NCBI RefSeq assembly: GCF_018860385.1
Contig: NZ_JAHKPH010000008.1
Span: 1-64,000 of the forward strand
From: Reinekea forsetii
GTDB taxonomy: Bacteria > Pseudomonadota > Gammaproteobacteria > Pseudomonadales > Natronospirillaceae
Direction: 5' to 3'
Length of the DNA stretch: 64,000 nt
The notes under the pieces are model-generated. The model was not told the DNA's origin, did not search any database, and saw only the letters and a program-made list of their open reading frames with translations. The position numbers and the translations under genes were made by a program. Positions within the stretch are counted from its first letter, which is position 1; every line of letters begins with the position of its first letter. Below, piece after piece: positions 26,166-35,227 of this stretch.

Positions 26166-26662
26166 TGGCCATGAATGAACGAGTGACCAGCCGGCGCAAT
26201 TTATTGCGTGGTCAATTTTCAACGCCCTTGGTGGAAAAAGCACTAAGACCCCCTGGAGCCATAGATGAAGCGCTGTTCCTCGAAGCTTGTACACGGTGTG
26301 GCGATTGTATTAAGGCTTGCCCAGAGCAAGTGATTGCAAAAGGGGATGGAGGCTTCCCCAGATTAGACTTTCGCTTGCGTGGCTGTATCGGCTGCCAAGC
26401 CTGTTTAGAGTCTTGTCCAACCGTGGCTTTATCAGTAAACGAGCAAAGTATGCCTGCAGGCATCGCAAGAATAGATGAAAGTTGTTTGGCGCAAAAAGGA
26501 GTGACCTGTCAAAGCTGCAAAGACAGCTGCGTACCCGAGGCCATTCTTTTTAGCTGGGAAAACAAAACCCCGGTGCCTCGCATAGTGGTTGATCAGTGTA
26601 CCGGGTGCGGCGAGTGCGTATCGGTTTGTCCAAGCAACAGTATTTCAGTAGACCCAAATTAA
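26165..26662 (+). CDS. napF: Ferredoxin-type protein NapF
   Basis: 165 residues with several [4Fe-4S] cysteine clusters: CTRCGDCIKACP, CIGCQACLESCP, CQSCKDSC (less regular) and CTGCGECVSVCP. An N-terminal RRNLLRG motif is usual for NapF and it is thought to act in the cytoplasm on NapA maturation. The ATG at 26165 overlaps the napE stop; an ATG at 26171 is an alternative. Confidence 0.93.
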   Translation: MAMNERVTSRRNLLRGQFSTPLVEKALRPPGAIDEALFLEACTRCGDCIKACPEQVIAKGDGGFPRLDFRLRGCIGCQACLESCPTVALSVNEQSMPAGIARIDESCLAQKGVTCQSCKDSCVPEAILFSWENKTPVPRIVVDQCTGCGECVSVCPSNSISVDPN

Positions 26663-26678
26663 TTGAAAGGAAAGCGCC

Positions 26679-27041
26679 ATGAAAAACGCCGTCACAATAC
26701 AAAGCTGGAATGATGAAGAGCACATTGTCAGCGTCGTCATTCATGCTCGTCCAGAGCGGCTCACGACGATTAACTTAGCCATGGAAGCCATTCCTGGCGT
26801 AGAGCGCGTTGTAAATGACGGTCTGGGAAAAGAAGTGATTTTAATCAGCGCGTCCAGTGCAAAAAAAGTCATGCAGCGTATTGAACAAATTCAAGAGTTA
26901 GAGGGAGTGCTCAGTGCATCGATGGTGGCGCACCATACTGAGACAGCGGAATCACTCGAAGAAGAAATAGAATTGTCATCATTGGTCAGGCAGCACAGCG
27001 AGCAAGCTAATGAATCACAAATAACGTCATCGCAAGCTTAA
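26679..27041 (+). CDS. napD: NapA-specific chaperone NapD
   Basis: 120 residues, with a ferredoxin-fold N-terminal core ([28 protein letters not shown]) matching NapD, which binds the NapA Tat signal peptide and prevents early export. The C-terminal 35 residues after SMVAHHTE are acidic and extend past the usual length of about 90. It sits 13 bp before napA. Confidence 0.93.
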   Translation: MKNAVTIQSWNDEEHIVSVVIHARPERLTTINLAMEAIPGVERVVNDGLGKEVILISASSAKKVMQRIEQIQELEGVLSASMVAHHTETAESLEEEIELSSLVRQHSEQANESQITSSQA

Positions 27042-27054
27042 AGCAGGAGATAAC

Positions 27055-29550
27055 ATGAAGTTAACAAGAAGAGATGTAGTGAAAGCGCAAGCCGCTGCGG
27101 CGGCGGCATCTGTGGCTGGCATTTCACTGCCCACCCAAGCAAGCAACATTATTACCAGCAGCGCAGACAATAAAATTCATTGGGATAAAGCGCCTTGTCG
27201 TTTTTGCGGCACAGGTTGCACCGTTTCTGTTGGTACTAAAAACGGTAAAGTTGTTGCCACTCATGGCGATCAACTGGCCGAAGTTAATCGTGGCCTAAAC
27301 TGCATCAAAGGCTATTTTTTAGCAAAAATCATGTACGGCAAAGACCGCTTAACGCAGCCATTGTTACGTAAAAAAAATGGCAAGTACGATAAAAACGGTG
27401 AGTTTACACCGGTATCGTGGGATGAAGCCTTCGACATTATGGCGTCGAAGTGGAAAAAGACTCTCGAGGAAAAAGGTCCTGAAGCCATTGGTATGTTTGG
27501 CTCTGGCCAGTGGACGGTTTGGGAAGGTTACGCCGCGTCTAAATTAATGAAGGCAGGCTTTCGATCGAATAACATCGACCCTAACGCGCGTCATTGCATG
27601 GCGTCGGCCGTTGCGGGCTTTATGCGTACCTTTGGTATTGACGAGCCTATGGGCTGCTACGATGATTTAGAGCATGCCGATGCGTTCGTACTTTGGGGTT
27701 CAAACATGGCAGAAATGCACCCTATTTTATGGACTCGCCTCACAGATCGACGTTTATCGCACCCGCATGTCAAAGTGGCGGTAATGTCTACCTTTAAACA
27801 TCGCAGTTTTGATTTAGCCGACATCCCGATGGTATTTAAACCACAAACTGATTTGATTATTGCCAATGCCATTGCGAATTATATTATTCAAAACAATAAA
27901 ATTAACAAAGACTTCGTAGCGAAGCACGTTAACTTTAGAAAAGGAAACGATGATATCGGCTATGGCTTACGTCCTGAGCACCCACTGGAGCAAAAAGCAA
28001 AAAACAATGATAAAGCCGGTGGCTCTGTAGGGATCGATTTTCAAGCCTACGCCGATTTTGTGAAGCCTTATACGATATCGCAAGCGGCTAAAGAATCAGG
28101 TGTATCAGAAGCAGCATTAATAGAATTAGCCGAGTTATATGCTGATCCAAAAGTGAAGGTTATGTCATTGTGGACCATGGGTGTAAACCAGCACACACGT
28201 GGTGTATGGATGAACAACATGATCTACAACTTGCATTTACTCACCGGAAAAATTTCAGAACCTGGCAACAGTCCGTTTTCATTAACGGGTCAACCGAGTG
28301 CCTGCGGTACGGCTCGTGAAGTAGGTACATTTGCACACCGTCTGCCAGCTGACTTGGTGGTGACAAATCCAAAACATAGAGCTTTTGCTGAAGAAATTTG
28401 GCGTTTACCCGAGGGTACTGTACCGGCCAAAGTCGGTGCACATGCAGCGCTACAAAACCGAAAATTAAAAGACGGTGAAATAAACTGTTACTGGGTGCAG
28501 GTGAATAACAACATGCAAGCGGCGGCAAACATGATGGAAGAAACCTACCCGGGTTACCGCAACCCTGATAATTTTATTGTCACCTCAGATGCATACCCAA
28601 CAGTAACCTGTGAAGCCTCCGATTTAATTTTACCAACCGCAATGTGGGTAGAAAAAGAAGGCGCTTACGGCAATGCCGAACGTCGGACACAGTTTTGGCA
28701 CCAGCTAACTAACGCGCCAGGTGAAGCGAAATCTGATTTATGGCAGTTGATGGAGTTTTCTAAACGATTCCAAACAGACGAAGTTTGGCCGGCTGAATTA
28801 TTAGACGCGAATCCAGAATACAAAGGTAAGTCGTTGTTTGACGTTTTGTATCGTAACGGCAATGTGGATCGCTATGGCATGGATGAAGTGTACACAGACT
28901 ACGCCAACGATGAAGCAGACGCTTTTGGCTTTTACGTACAAAAAGGTTTGTTTGAGGAGTATGCCCAGTTTGGTCGTGACCATGGCCACGATTTAGCCCC
29001 CTTTGATCGTTACCATGAAGAGCGAGGCTTGCGTTGGCCTGTGGTGAAAGGCAAGGAAACGCTTTGGCGTTACCGTGAAGGATATGACCCTTATGTCGAG
29101 CCTGGACGAGGCGTACAGTTTTACGGAAAGCCCGATGGTCGCGCGATAATTTTTGCACTGCCGTATGAAGCGCCTCCAGAAAGCCCCGATGAAGAATTTG
29201 ATCTTTGGCTTTCAACTGGCCGCGTTTTAGAACATTGGCATTCAGGGTCGATGACACAACGGGTACCTGAATTGTATAAAGCCGTTCCCGATGCCTTATG
29301 TTATATGCATCCAGATGATGCCCAAGCCAGAGGTATGCGACGCGGGGATGAAGTCAAGGTTGTTTCCCGACGCGGCGAAATTAAGACACGTGTCGAAACG
29401 CGCGGCCGAAATAAACCGCCACAAGGGTTGGTATATGTGCCTTGGTTTGATGCAAGCCAACTTATTAACAAATGCACATTAGACGCGACCGACCCGATCT
29501 CTAAACAGACCGACTACAAAAAATGCGCCGTAAAAGTGACTAAAGCTTAA
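27055..29550 (+). CDS. napA: Periplasmic nitrate reductase catalytic subunit NapA
   Basis: 831 residues. A twin-arginine signal ([16 protein letters not shown]) directs folded export. The [4Fe-4S] ligands are Cys48, 51, 55 and 83 (CRFCGTGC ... NCIKGY); the Mo ligand is Cys181 in [13 protein letters not shown]. The C-terminus binds the bis-MGD cofactor. It reduces nitrate to nitrite in the periplasm using electrons from NapC via NapB. Length and all key residues are intact. Confidence 0.97.
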   Translation: MKLTRRDVVKAQAAAAAASVAGISLPTQASNIITSSADNKIHWDKAPCRFCGTGCTVSVGTKNGKVVATHGDQLAEVNRGLNCIKGYFLAKIMYGKDRLTQPLLRKKNGKYDKNGEFTPVSWDEAFDIMASKWKKTLEEKGPEAIGMFGSGQWTVWEGYAASKLMKAGFRSNNIDPNARHCMASAVAGFMRTFGIDEPMGCYDDLEHADAFVLWGSNMAEMHPILWTRLTDRRLSHPHVKVAVMSTFKHRSFDLADIPMVFKPQTDLIIANAIANYIIQNNKINKDFVAKHVNFRKGNDDIGYGLRPEHPLEQKAKNNDKAGGSVGIDFQAYADFVKPYTISQAAKESGVSEAALIELAELYADPKVKVMSLWTMGVNQHTRGVWMNNMIYNLHLLTGKISEPGNSPFSLTGQPSACGTAREVGTFAHRLPADLVVTNPKHRAFAEEIWRLPEGTVPAKVGAHAALQNRKLKDGEINCYWVQVNNNMQAAANMMEETYPGYRNPDNFIVTSDAYPTVTCEASDLILPTAMWVEKEGAYGNAERRTQFWHQLTNAPGEAKSDLWQLMEFSKRFQTDEVWPAELLDANPEYKGKSLFDVLYRNGNVDRYGMDEVYTDYANDEADAFGFYVQKGLFEEYAQFGRDHGHDLAPFDRYHEERGLRWPVVKGKETLWRYREGYDPYVEPGRGVQFYGKPDGRAIIFALPYEAPPESPDEEFDLWLSTGRVLEHWHSGSMTQRVPELYKAVPDALCYMHPDDAQARGMRRGDEVKVVSRRGEIKTRVETRGRNKPPQGLVYVPWFDASQLINKCTLDATDPISKQTDYKKCAVKVTKA

Positions 29551-29560
29551 GGAGAATAAA

Positions 29561-30013
29561 ATGAAGATATTAGCAACCTTAGTGTCACTGGTTTTGTTTG
29601 CAAGCCTCGCTGTGGCCGACAATGAAGTCTCTACTCTACGAGGGCCAGCCGAGTTGTTAGACAACAATGATGCACCTCGAATGGCAAAAGAACAAAACGA
29701 CGACCTACGTAGAACGCGTGATTATCCAATGGCGCCACCCACCGTGCCTCATAAAATTAATGGTTACCAGATCGACTTAAACGTGAATAAGTGTTTGTCG
29801 TGTCATAACCGCCAACGCGTAGCCGACTCGCAAGCGCCCATGATTTCGGTCACGCATTTTATGAACCGAGATGGAAACTTTTTAGCTGATGTATCTCCAA
29901 ATCGATATTTTTGTACTCAGTGCCATGCATCGCAACTCGATGTAAAACCGCTGTTAGACAATGAGTTTATCAGTATGGATGAAATTATTCGTCAATCTGG
30001 TGAGAATCACTAA
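29561..30013 (+). CDS. napB: Nitrate reductase small subunit, dihaem cytochrome NapB
   Basis: 150 residues with a signal peptide (MKILATLVSLVLFASLAVA) and two c-type haem sites CLSCH and CTQCH. HFMNRDGNFLADVSPNRYFCTQCH is the NapB signature. It passes electrons from NapC to NapA in the periplasm. Confidence 0.95.
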   Translation: MKILATLVSLVLFASLAVADNEVSTLRGPAELLDNNDAPRMAKEQNDDLRRTRDYPMAPPTVPHKINGYQIDLNVNKCLSCHNRQRVADSQAPMISVTHFMNRDGNFLADVSPNRYFCTQCHASQLDVKPLLDNEFISMDEIIRQSGENH

Positions 30014-30022
30014 GGAGCGGTT

Positions 30023-30625
30023 ATGTGGCAAAAACTTAAAGTATTCATAATTGGCTTTTGGCAGGTATTAGCAAAGCCTTCAGTACATTACTCTCTTGGT
30101 TTTTTAACCTTGGCCGGGTTCATCGCGGGGGTAATTTTCTGGGGAGGTTTTAACACAGCCTTAGAATATGCCAACACCGAAGAGTTTTGCATTAGCTGTC
30201 ATGAAATGGCCGATAACCCATACGCTGAGTTAAAAGAAACCATTCATTTCTCGAATCGCTCGGGCGTTAGAGCCATGTGCTCCGATTGCCATGTTCCGCA
30301 TGAGTGGACTTATAAAATAGCTCGTAAAATGCAAGCGTCTAAAGAGGTGTGGGGCAAGATCTTTGGCACCATCAATACGCGTGAAAAGTTCTTAGATAAA
30401 CGACGTGAGTTGGCAGAACACGAATGGGCTAGATTCAAAGCAAACGATTCACTGGAGTGCCGTAATTGCCATGAATTTGATGCAATGGATTTTACCGCCC
30501 AAAGCCCAAGAGCCTCTGATCAGCATAGTACAGCGCTAGCCACAGGTGAAAAAACCTGTATTGATTGCCATAAAGGCATCGCGCACCAACTTCCAGATAT
30601 GACGGGTGTTCCGGGCTGGGAGTAA
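30023..30625 (+). CDS. napC: Tetrahaem quinol dehydrogenase NapC
   Basis: 200 residues with an N-terminal membrane anchor ([23 protein letters not shown]) and four haem sites CISCH, CSDCH, CRNCH and CIDCH. It oxidises menaquinol or ubiquinol and passes electrons to NapAB. As no NapGH is encoded here, NapC is the only visible quinol route. A terminator follows. Confidence 0.95.
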   Translation: MWQKLKVFIIGFWQVLAKPSVHYSLGFLTLAGFIAGVIFWGGFNTALEYANTEEFCISCHEMADNPYAELKETIHFSNRSGVRAMCSDCHVPHEWTYKIARKMQASKEVWGKIFGTINTREKFLDKRRELAEHEWARFKANDSLECRNCHEFDAMDFTAQSPRASDQHSTALATGEKTCIDCHKGIAHQLPDMTGVPGWE

Positions 30626-30653
30626 TCTAAACGTTTGTTAGAGAGTTGTTAAT

Positions 30654-30690
30654 AACCCAAGTTCTGATTGGCTCAGGCTTGGGTTTTTTA
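30654..30690 (+). terminator. Terminator of the nap operon
   Basis: AACCCAAG / CTTGGGTT stem, with inner CTGA / TCAG pairing, and a T run. Confidence 0.85.
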
Positions 30691-30736
30691 TGGCCTGTGA
30701 TAAAGTGCGGCTCATATTATTAACTGGCAGCATAAA

Positions 30737-31450
30737 ATGAAAAAATTATTACTACTTGTGGGCGGCTCTGCAGGGTTAGGTGAGGCGCTTTATAGCCACT
30801 ATAAAAATATGGGTTATGACATAGTTGAGTTCAGTCGAAGCGGTCAGCAACCGGAACATGTTTTCTTAGATATGTCTCGTAAAGAGACGGCCATAGATAC
30901 CATCGACCTACAGTTTGCTCAGCTTGCTAAACAGCCTTGGCAGGAAATTGTATTGATCATCAACGCGGCGCAAATCGGGCCAATTGGCGAGCTTGCAATG
31001 AGTGAACCAAAGCAGTGGTGGCAAAATATAGAAGTCAATTTAACATTGCCGATTTCTATAATGGGCCGCTTTCAAACGCATTTTCAAGCCGTTGAAGCAC
31101 CCAAAAATATTGCCTTTGTCTCCTCGGGTGCGGCTACGTCCGTCATTGAAGGCTGGAGTTTGTATAGCGCTACTAAAGCTGGAGTTGAGCATTTTATTCG
31201 CGTGGTAGCGCAAGAGCAGAGCTCGAAATCGAATCCGATAACACCGGTTATTTTGAACCCCGGTATTATGGATACTCAAATGCAAGCCACTATTCGCAGC
31301 TCGAGCGAAGCACAATTTTCAAACGTAGATTGGTTTAAGCAAGCCCATGAAACGGGGCAATTGGCTAGCCCAGCCACGGTTGCTGGCAATATAGCTGCAG
31401 TGTTATCTGGCAAGCTCGAAGCCGGGCAAGTTTATGATGTTTCTGGCTAA
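30737..31450 (+). CDS. Short-chain dehydrogenase/reductase
   Basis: 237 residues. The Rossmann glycine motif near the N-terminus is VGGSAGLGEAL, the middle has INAAQIG in the NAG position, and the catalytic Ser and YSATKAG (Y-x-x-x-K) are in place. The FSRSG at about residue 35 suggests NADP preference, a guess. Substrate unknown; the sequence looks like the sepiapterin-reductase-like group. Monocistronic between nap and yejK. Confidence 0.85.
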   Translation: MKKLLLLVGGSAGLGEALYSHYKNMGYDIVEFSRSGQQPEHVFLDMSRKETAIDTIDLQFAQLAKQPWQEIVLIINAAQIGPIGELAMSEPKQWWQNIEVNLTLPISIMGRFQTHFQAVEAPKNIAFVSSGAATSVIEGWSLYSATKAGVEHFIRVVAQEQSSKSNPITPVILNPGIMDTQMQATIRSSSEAQFSNVDWFKQAHETGQLASPATVAGNIAAVLSGKLEAGQVYDVSG

Positions 31451-31531
31451 AGAAACGTTTAAAAACCAACGAACCCAGCTACAATAGCGCCACTTAACAT
31501 TGACCATTGATTGATGCCCTCAGGAGCAAAT

Positions 31532-32542
31532 ATGCCCATAAAACATGCGGTTGTACACGGACTAACCATTAACGAAAGCCAAGTTGATATTCACTTAAAC
31601 GATCAAGAGCTGGCGTTAAACGAGTCTGTCGAAGATTTAGTCTATCGAATTAAGTCTTCATTTTACGGCCGTAGCAGTAAGCAGTATGGACAGTTTGATG
31701 AGACTGGTCGTGCCATTAGCCAAGCCATTCGTAACGTTAGTGACGGTAAGACACCTTTTGTAGAGGCGAGCCATCAAATTATGGAGTCGTTTGCGAGCCT
31801 GATCAAAGATGAGTCACTATCTACTCAAGGGTATTGGCTGGTGGTTCAGGAAGCATTGGAGCAGGGTGAGTTTTTTTGGTTATGTCAGTTTAAAAGCAAA
31901 GATGAGCTCAGCGTTACCGATAACTTAGGCATTGATGGCAACAGCGTGATTGATTTTAGTAAGCTCGGCTTTGCTGCACAGATCAATTTATCGGATATGG
32001 CCGATGACAGTGTTGAAAAATACATTACCGTCAGCTTTGGGTTTGGTGATCGCGCGCTTCAAGCCGGGTTATGCAATTATATTGGTTTTACAGAAACGGT
32101 TAGCCCAACGGAAGACACGAAGGTGTTTATGGACGTTGTGAAAGCCTTCAGTGATACCATGCCAAAAGAGAAGGGCGCGGCGTATCAGAAGAAGGCGGCA
32201 GAGTTTTGTGTCGAGCAATCTAAAGCCGGTGAAACGGTGGCCTATCAGGCGATCTCAGATGAACTGGTGAATGACACCCAAAGCACAGCCACTGATTCGT
32301 TATCGAGCTTTATACTTGAGAAAAAGCCCGACATTAAAGAGCACTTTATACCCGATCAAAAAAGCTTGAAAAAATTCATACGCTTTAGCGGTAAAAGCAA
32401 GGAAGTGTCGATCAGTTTCAACAATGATACGCTCGGCAACGCCATTGAGTTTGATGCCGAAAAAGAGCATTTGGTGATTAAACAATTACCCGCAACCTTG
32501 CTTAAACAATTAAAAGCACTAAACGAAGCCGGAGATTTTTAA
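31532..32542 (+). CDS. yejK: Nucleoid-associated protein YejK (NdpA)
   Basis: 336 residues from the ATG at 31532 with an AGGAGC ribosome site; an in-frame TTG at 31511 lies before it and is disregarded. MPIKHAVVHGL at the start, FYGRSSKQYGQF, and KKFIRFSGKSKEVSISFNNDTLG near the C-terminus are YejK/37-kDa nucleoid protein features. Role in DNA or nucleoid binding is known only broadly. Confidence 0.9.
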   Translation: MPIKHAVVHGLTINESQVDIHLNDQELALNESVEDLVYRIKSSFYGRSSKQYGQFDETGRAISQAIRNVSDGKTPFVEASHQIMESFASLIKDESLSTQGYWLVVQEALEQGEFFWLCQFKSKDELSVTDNLGIDGNSVIDFSKLGFAAQINLSDMADDSVEKYITVSFGFGDRALQAGLCNYIGFTETVSPTEDTKVFMDVVKAFSDTMPKEKGAAYQKKAAEFCVEQSKAGETVAYQAISDELVNDTQSTATDSLSSFILEKKPDIKEHFIPDQKSLKKFIRFSGKSKEVSISFNNDTLGNAIEFDAEKEHLVIKQLPATLLKQLKALNEAGDF

Positions 32543-32919
32543 GCTTCGTCTACGGCTTGGTCGTAAAACCAACGATTCTTGATTTTTCGAAAAGAGGAGT
32601 GCTCATGCAAGCAGCGCTCCTTGTCTCCGTCTTCAAAATAAGCTTTAAACTCAACAAAGCCTTTCTTCAACCCTTGCTTTGCAGAAATAACCTCAAGACG
32701 AATCCATTTGGTGGTTAAAAGCTCGTCTCGGCTTAACTCAGGGCGGCGCTCTTTAAGCCATGTCTTCATCACATAGTCAGCATTACCTATAACATAAGCG
32801 CTATATCGGGAGCGCATTAAGGCTTCAACAGTTTTTGGCAGCATCCCCTGGTGGTGATAGCGATCACAGCACATCGAATACAGCTCTCCACTTCCGCAAG
32901 GGCAATGATTAGTGGACAT
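32539..32919 (-). CDS. ychJ: YchJ family protein (SEC-C motif)
   Basis: 126 residues. The N-terminal CPCGSGELYSMCC is a zinc-binding SEC-C motif; YHHQGMLPKTVEALMRSRYSAYVIGNADYVMKTW is the YchJ core, and the rest folds like an NTF2-type domain. Biochemical role unknown. It overlaps the DUF3549 gene end by 11 bp and ends 4 bp into convergent yejK. Confidence 0.92.
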   Translation of the reverse strand: MSTNHCPCGSGELYSMCCDRYHHQGMLPKTVEALMRSRYSAYVIGNADYVMKTWLKERRPELSRDELLTTKWIRLEVISAKQGLKKGFVEFKAYFEDGDKERCLHEHSSFRKIKNRWFYDQAVDEA

Positions 32920-33937
32920 GAGACTTCTGCACTCTATGTTGTTGAATAATAATGCTCAGGGCATTGGCTAGGGCTGGCGTAATGTTAGGCGCACCCAAAA
33001 GAGACATCACAATACCTTGCAGGCCGGGCAAAATAGCCAAATGGTGAATGATTTTTTGAAAGCCATCTTGATCAGTTGATTGAGCTAATTGATCCAACAC
33101 CGGCACCGAAAACTGTACATCGGTCATCCAATGAGGGTAACGGGTGATAATCGCTAACAGCAGTTCAAGTTGATTCGCGAAAAACTTCAAGCCTTGATCA
33201 ATTAATGGGCGAACCAACTTGTTGGCTTTAGCTTGTGAGACCCCTCTAATGGCGGCGATCATCTCGGAAGTTTGGGTGTAAATAGAAGAGCGACTCAAAA
33301 CAGCCTCAACAAGTTGAGTGCTCGGTGTTGTGTGCTCCATCTGATTCATTAAGGCTATAAATGGTTCGCTGTCCAAGTGTGGGATTTGCTTTATTAAGGC
33401 CTGCTCTTGGGCAGAATCAAGGCGCACGAGTAAATCGGAAATACCCTGTAACCCCAGAGCCTGCCATTGCAGTGGGCTGTTTGCATCGGTGTAAAACTCA
33501 AGGGCAGGCGCATAAAATTGGCTAGATTTGCTTGCCAGCAATTTACTGGCCTGCGCATGTAAAGCCGCTTTCTTTTCTTCGTTGGGTGAAAATTGGTACG
33601 GATGATCGGTTAATAATCGCTGTCGCTCTTTTTCATCTTGTGTTTGTACAGACCGATACAGACGGTTTACCAAATCGCTGTGTACTCCTGGGCTGAGTTG
33701 ACCTTGTTCATCAAGTGGTAACTTGAGAAACCAAAAACTATTTTGGTCTTTATTTTCTGGGTTCCACAGTAATATAACTAGCCAAGCAAAATTTAGGTGT
33801 GGAGTAGAGTAGGGCTTACCCGCGTCTAAATCAGAGAGAGTGCTTTTCGGTAGCTTTTTGAGCTGCACACTTAAATCGAAGCAGGAAAATTTTGCGCCAG
33901 TGAGTTCAAGGAAACCCGCTAAACTAGGCTCAGTCAT
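32909..33937 (-). CDS. DUF3549 family protein
   Basis: 342 residues, soluble and mainly helical with no signal or membrane segment. It opens TEPSLAGFLELTGAKFSCFDL and has FAWLVILLWNP, matching a gammaproteobacterial family of unknown function often encoded near YqcC and pseudouridine synthase genes. It is cotranscribed with ychJ and divergent from the yqcC-like gene. Confidence 0.75.
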   Translation of the reverse strand: MTEPSLAGFLELTGAKFSCFDLSVQLKKLPKSTLSDLDAGKPYSTPHLNFAWLVILLWNPENKDQNSFWFLKLPLDEQGQLSPGVHSDLVNRLYRSVQTQDEKERQRLLTDHPYQFSPNEEKKAALHAQASKLLASKSSQFYAPALEFYTDANSPLQWQALGLQGISDLLVRLDSAQEQALIKQIPHLDSEPFIALMNQMEHTTPSTQLVEAVLSRSSIYTQTSEMIAAIRGVSQAKANKLVRPLIDQGLKFFANQLELLLAIITRYPHWMTDVQFSVPVLDQLAQSTDQDGFQKIIHHLAILPGLQGIVMSLLGAPNITPALANALSIIIQQHRVQKSHVH

Positions 33938-34047
33938 GGAACGACCTTCTCATAGAATAAAAACAGGTATTTTACGCTACTCACTGTGATCACACCAAGT
34001 TTAAGGTACTATTTTCCCCTAAGAATTTGATGTTGTAAGGTAAAAAA

Positions 34048-34359
34048 GTGACGGCAGAGGTTAAATCAATCTTATGTGAGCTGCAGGATGAATTGATGCG
34101 GCTAAATCAGTGGCATACGCTTGCACCAGAACCAGAAAGGCTAGCCAGTGAATTACCATTTTGCATGGACACTCTCACTCTGTATGAATGGTTGCAGTGG
34201 ATATACATCGCACGGCTTAATGCGTTGGTAGATGCTCATTTGCCGCTACCGAAGGGTGCTCAAGTGCAGCCTTATGCTGAAGAAGTACTGAAAGCCGATG
34301 GTGTGAGCAGCCCAAGGTTAGTGGCTCTGATTGGTCAGCTTGATAAAAAAATGGCATAA
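34048..34359 (+). CDS. YqcC-like protein (DUF446)
   Basis: 103 residues, helical. LCELQDELMRLNQWHTLAPEPERL and FCMDTLTLYEWLQWIYIARL are the YqcC signature. Function unknown; in E. coli it neighbours truC. GTG start with TAAGG about 8 bp upstream. A two-way terminator separates it from sodB. Confidence 0.9.
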   Translation: MTAEVKSILCELQDELMRLNQWHTLAPEPERLASELPFCMDTLTLYEWLQWIYIARLNALVDAHLPLPKGAQVQPYAEEVLKADGVSSPRLVALIGQLDKKMA

Positions 34360-34384
34360 AAAAGCCCGCTGTCGCGGGCTTCTT
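34358..34384. terminator. Bidirectional terminator between the yqcC-like gene and sodB
   Basis: AAGCCCGC / GCGGGCTT stem with A and T runs on the two sides. Confidence 0.85.
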
Positions 34385-34399
34385 GGCGAGAAATTGCAA

Positions 34400-34981
34400 T
34401 TACTTAGCAAAGTTCTCTGCTGCAAACTCCCAGTTCGCTAACGCCCAGAATGCTTCTAGGTATTTAGGACGTAGATTACGGAAGTCGATGTAGTAAGCGT
34501 GTTCCCACAAATCAACCGTAATTAAAGGCGTTTGGTCACCGGTGATAGGTGTGCCGGCATTGCTGGTGTTGACGATATCTAAAGAACCGTCAGCGTTTTT
34601 CACTAACCAAGTCCAGCTAGAACCGAAATTGTTAACTGCCTTGTCATTAAACGCGGCTTGGAAGTCAGCAAAGCTGCCCCATTTAGCGTTAATGGCATCA
34701 GCTAATGCACCTGTTGGTTCGCCGCCACCGTTAGGGCTTAGGCTGTTCCAGTAAAAAGTGTGGTTCCATATCTGAGCAGCATTGTTGAATACGCCACCAG
34801 AAGACGATTTAATGATGTCTTCTAAGCTTTTGCCTTCAAACTCTGTGCCCGGAATAAGACCATTTAACTTAGTTACGTAGGTTGCATGGTGTTTGCCGTG
34901 GTGAAACTCAAGTGTTTCAGCTGAAATGTGCGGTGCTAATGCGTCAATCGCATAAGGTAGTTCTGGCAATTCAAAAGCCAT
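34400..34981 (-). CDS. sodB: Superoxide dismutase, iron type
   Basis: 193 residues. Metal ligands lie in [13 protein letters not shown] (His27 region), NHTFYW (His74 region) and [13 protein letters not shown] (Asp/His). [10 protein letters not shown] and an early [11 protein letters not shown] suggest the Fe rather than Mn form. It is cytosolic and converts superoxide to peroxide and oxygen. Monocistronic. Confidence 0.95.
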   Translation of the reverse strand: MAFELPELPYAIDALAPHISAETLEFHHGKHHATYVTKLNGLIPGTEFEGKSLEDIIKSSSGGVFNNAAQIWNHTFYWNSLSPNGGGEPTGALADAINAKWGSFADFQAAFNDKAVNNFGSSWTWLVKNADGSLDIVNTSNAGTPITGDQTPLITVDLWEHAYYIDFRNLRPKYLEAFWALANWEFAAENFAK

Positions 34982-35227
34982 CGGTGCTCTCCCTTGTTAT
35001 AGGTTGTATTTGTTGCTCACCCTAATATTAGGGCGGATGCGTTTAATTTCAAGCCAAGTATAAGATAACTGTATGGGTTATACACCCCGAGAAAGGGTGA
35101 CTTGCGGAGATTAAGGGTAAAATTTTCGCTTTTGTGTACAAATCCCACCAAAAAAAATTTTCTATCAGCGTTGGACACGAATGAGTTCTCAGCTACAGTT
35201 ATAAAACTAAATATGGTTACCGTGCAC

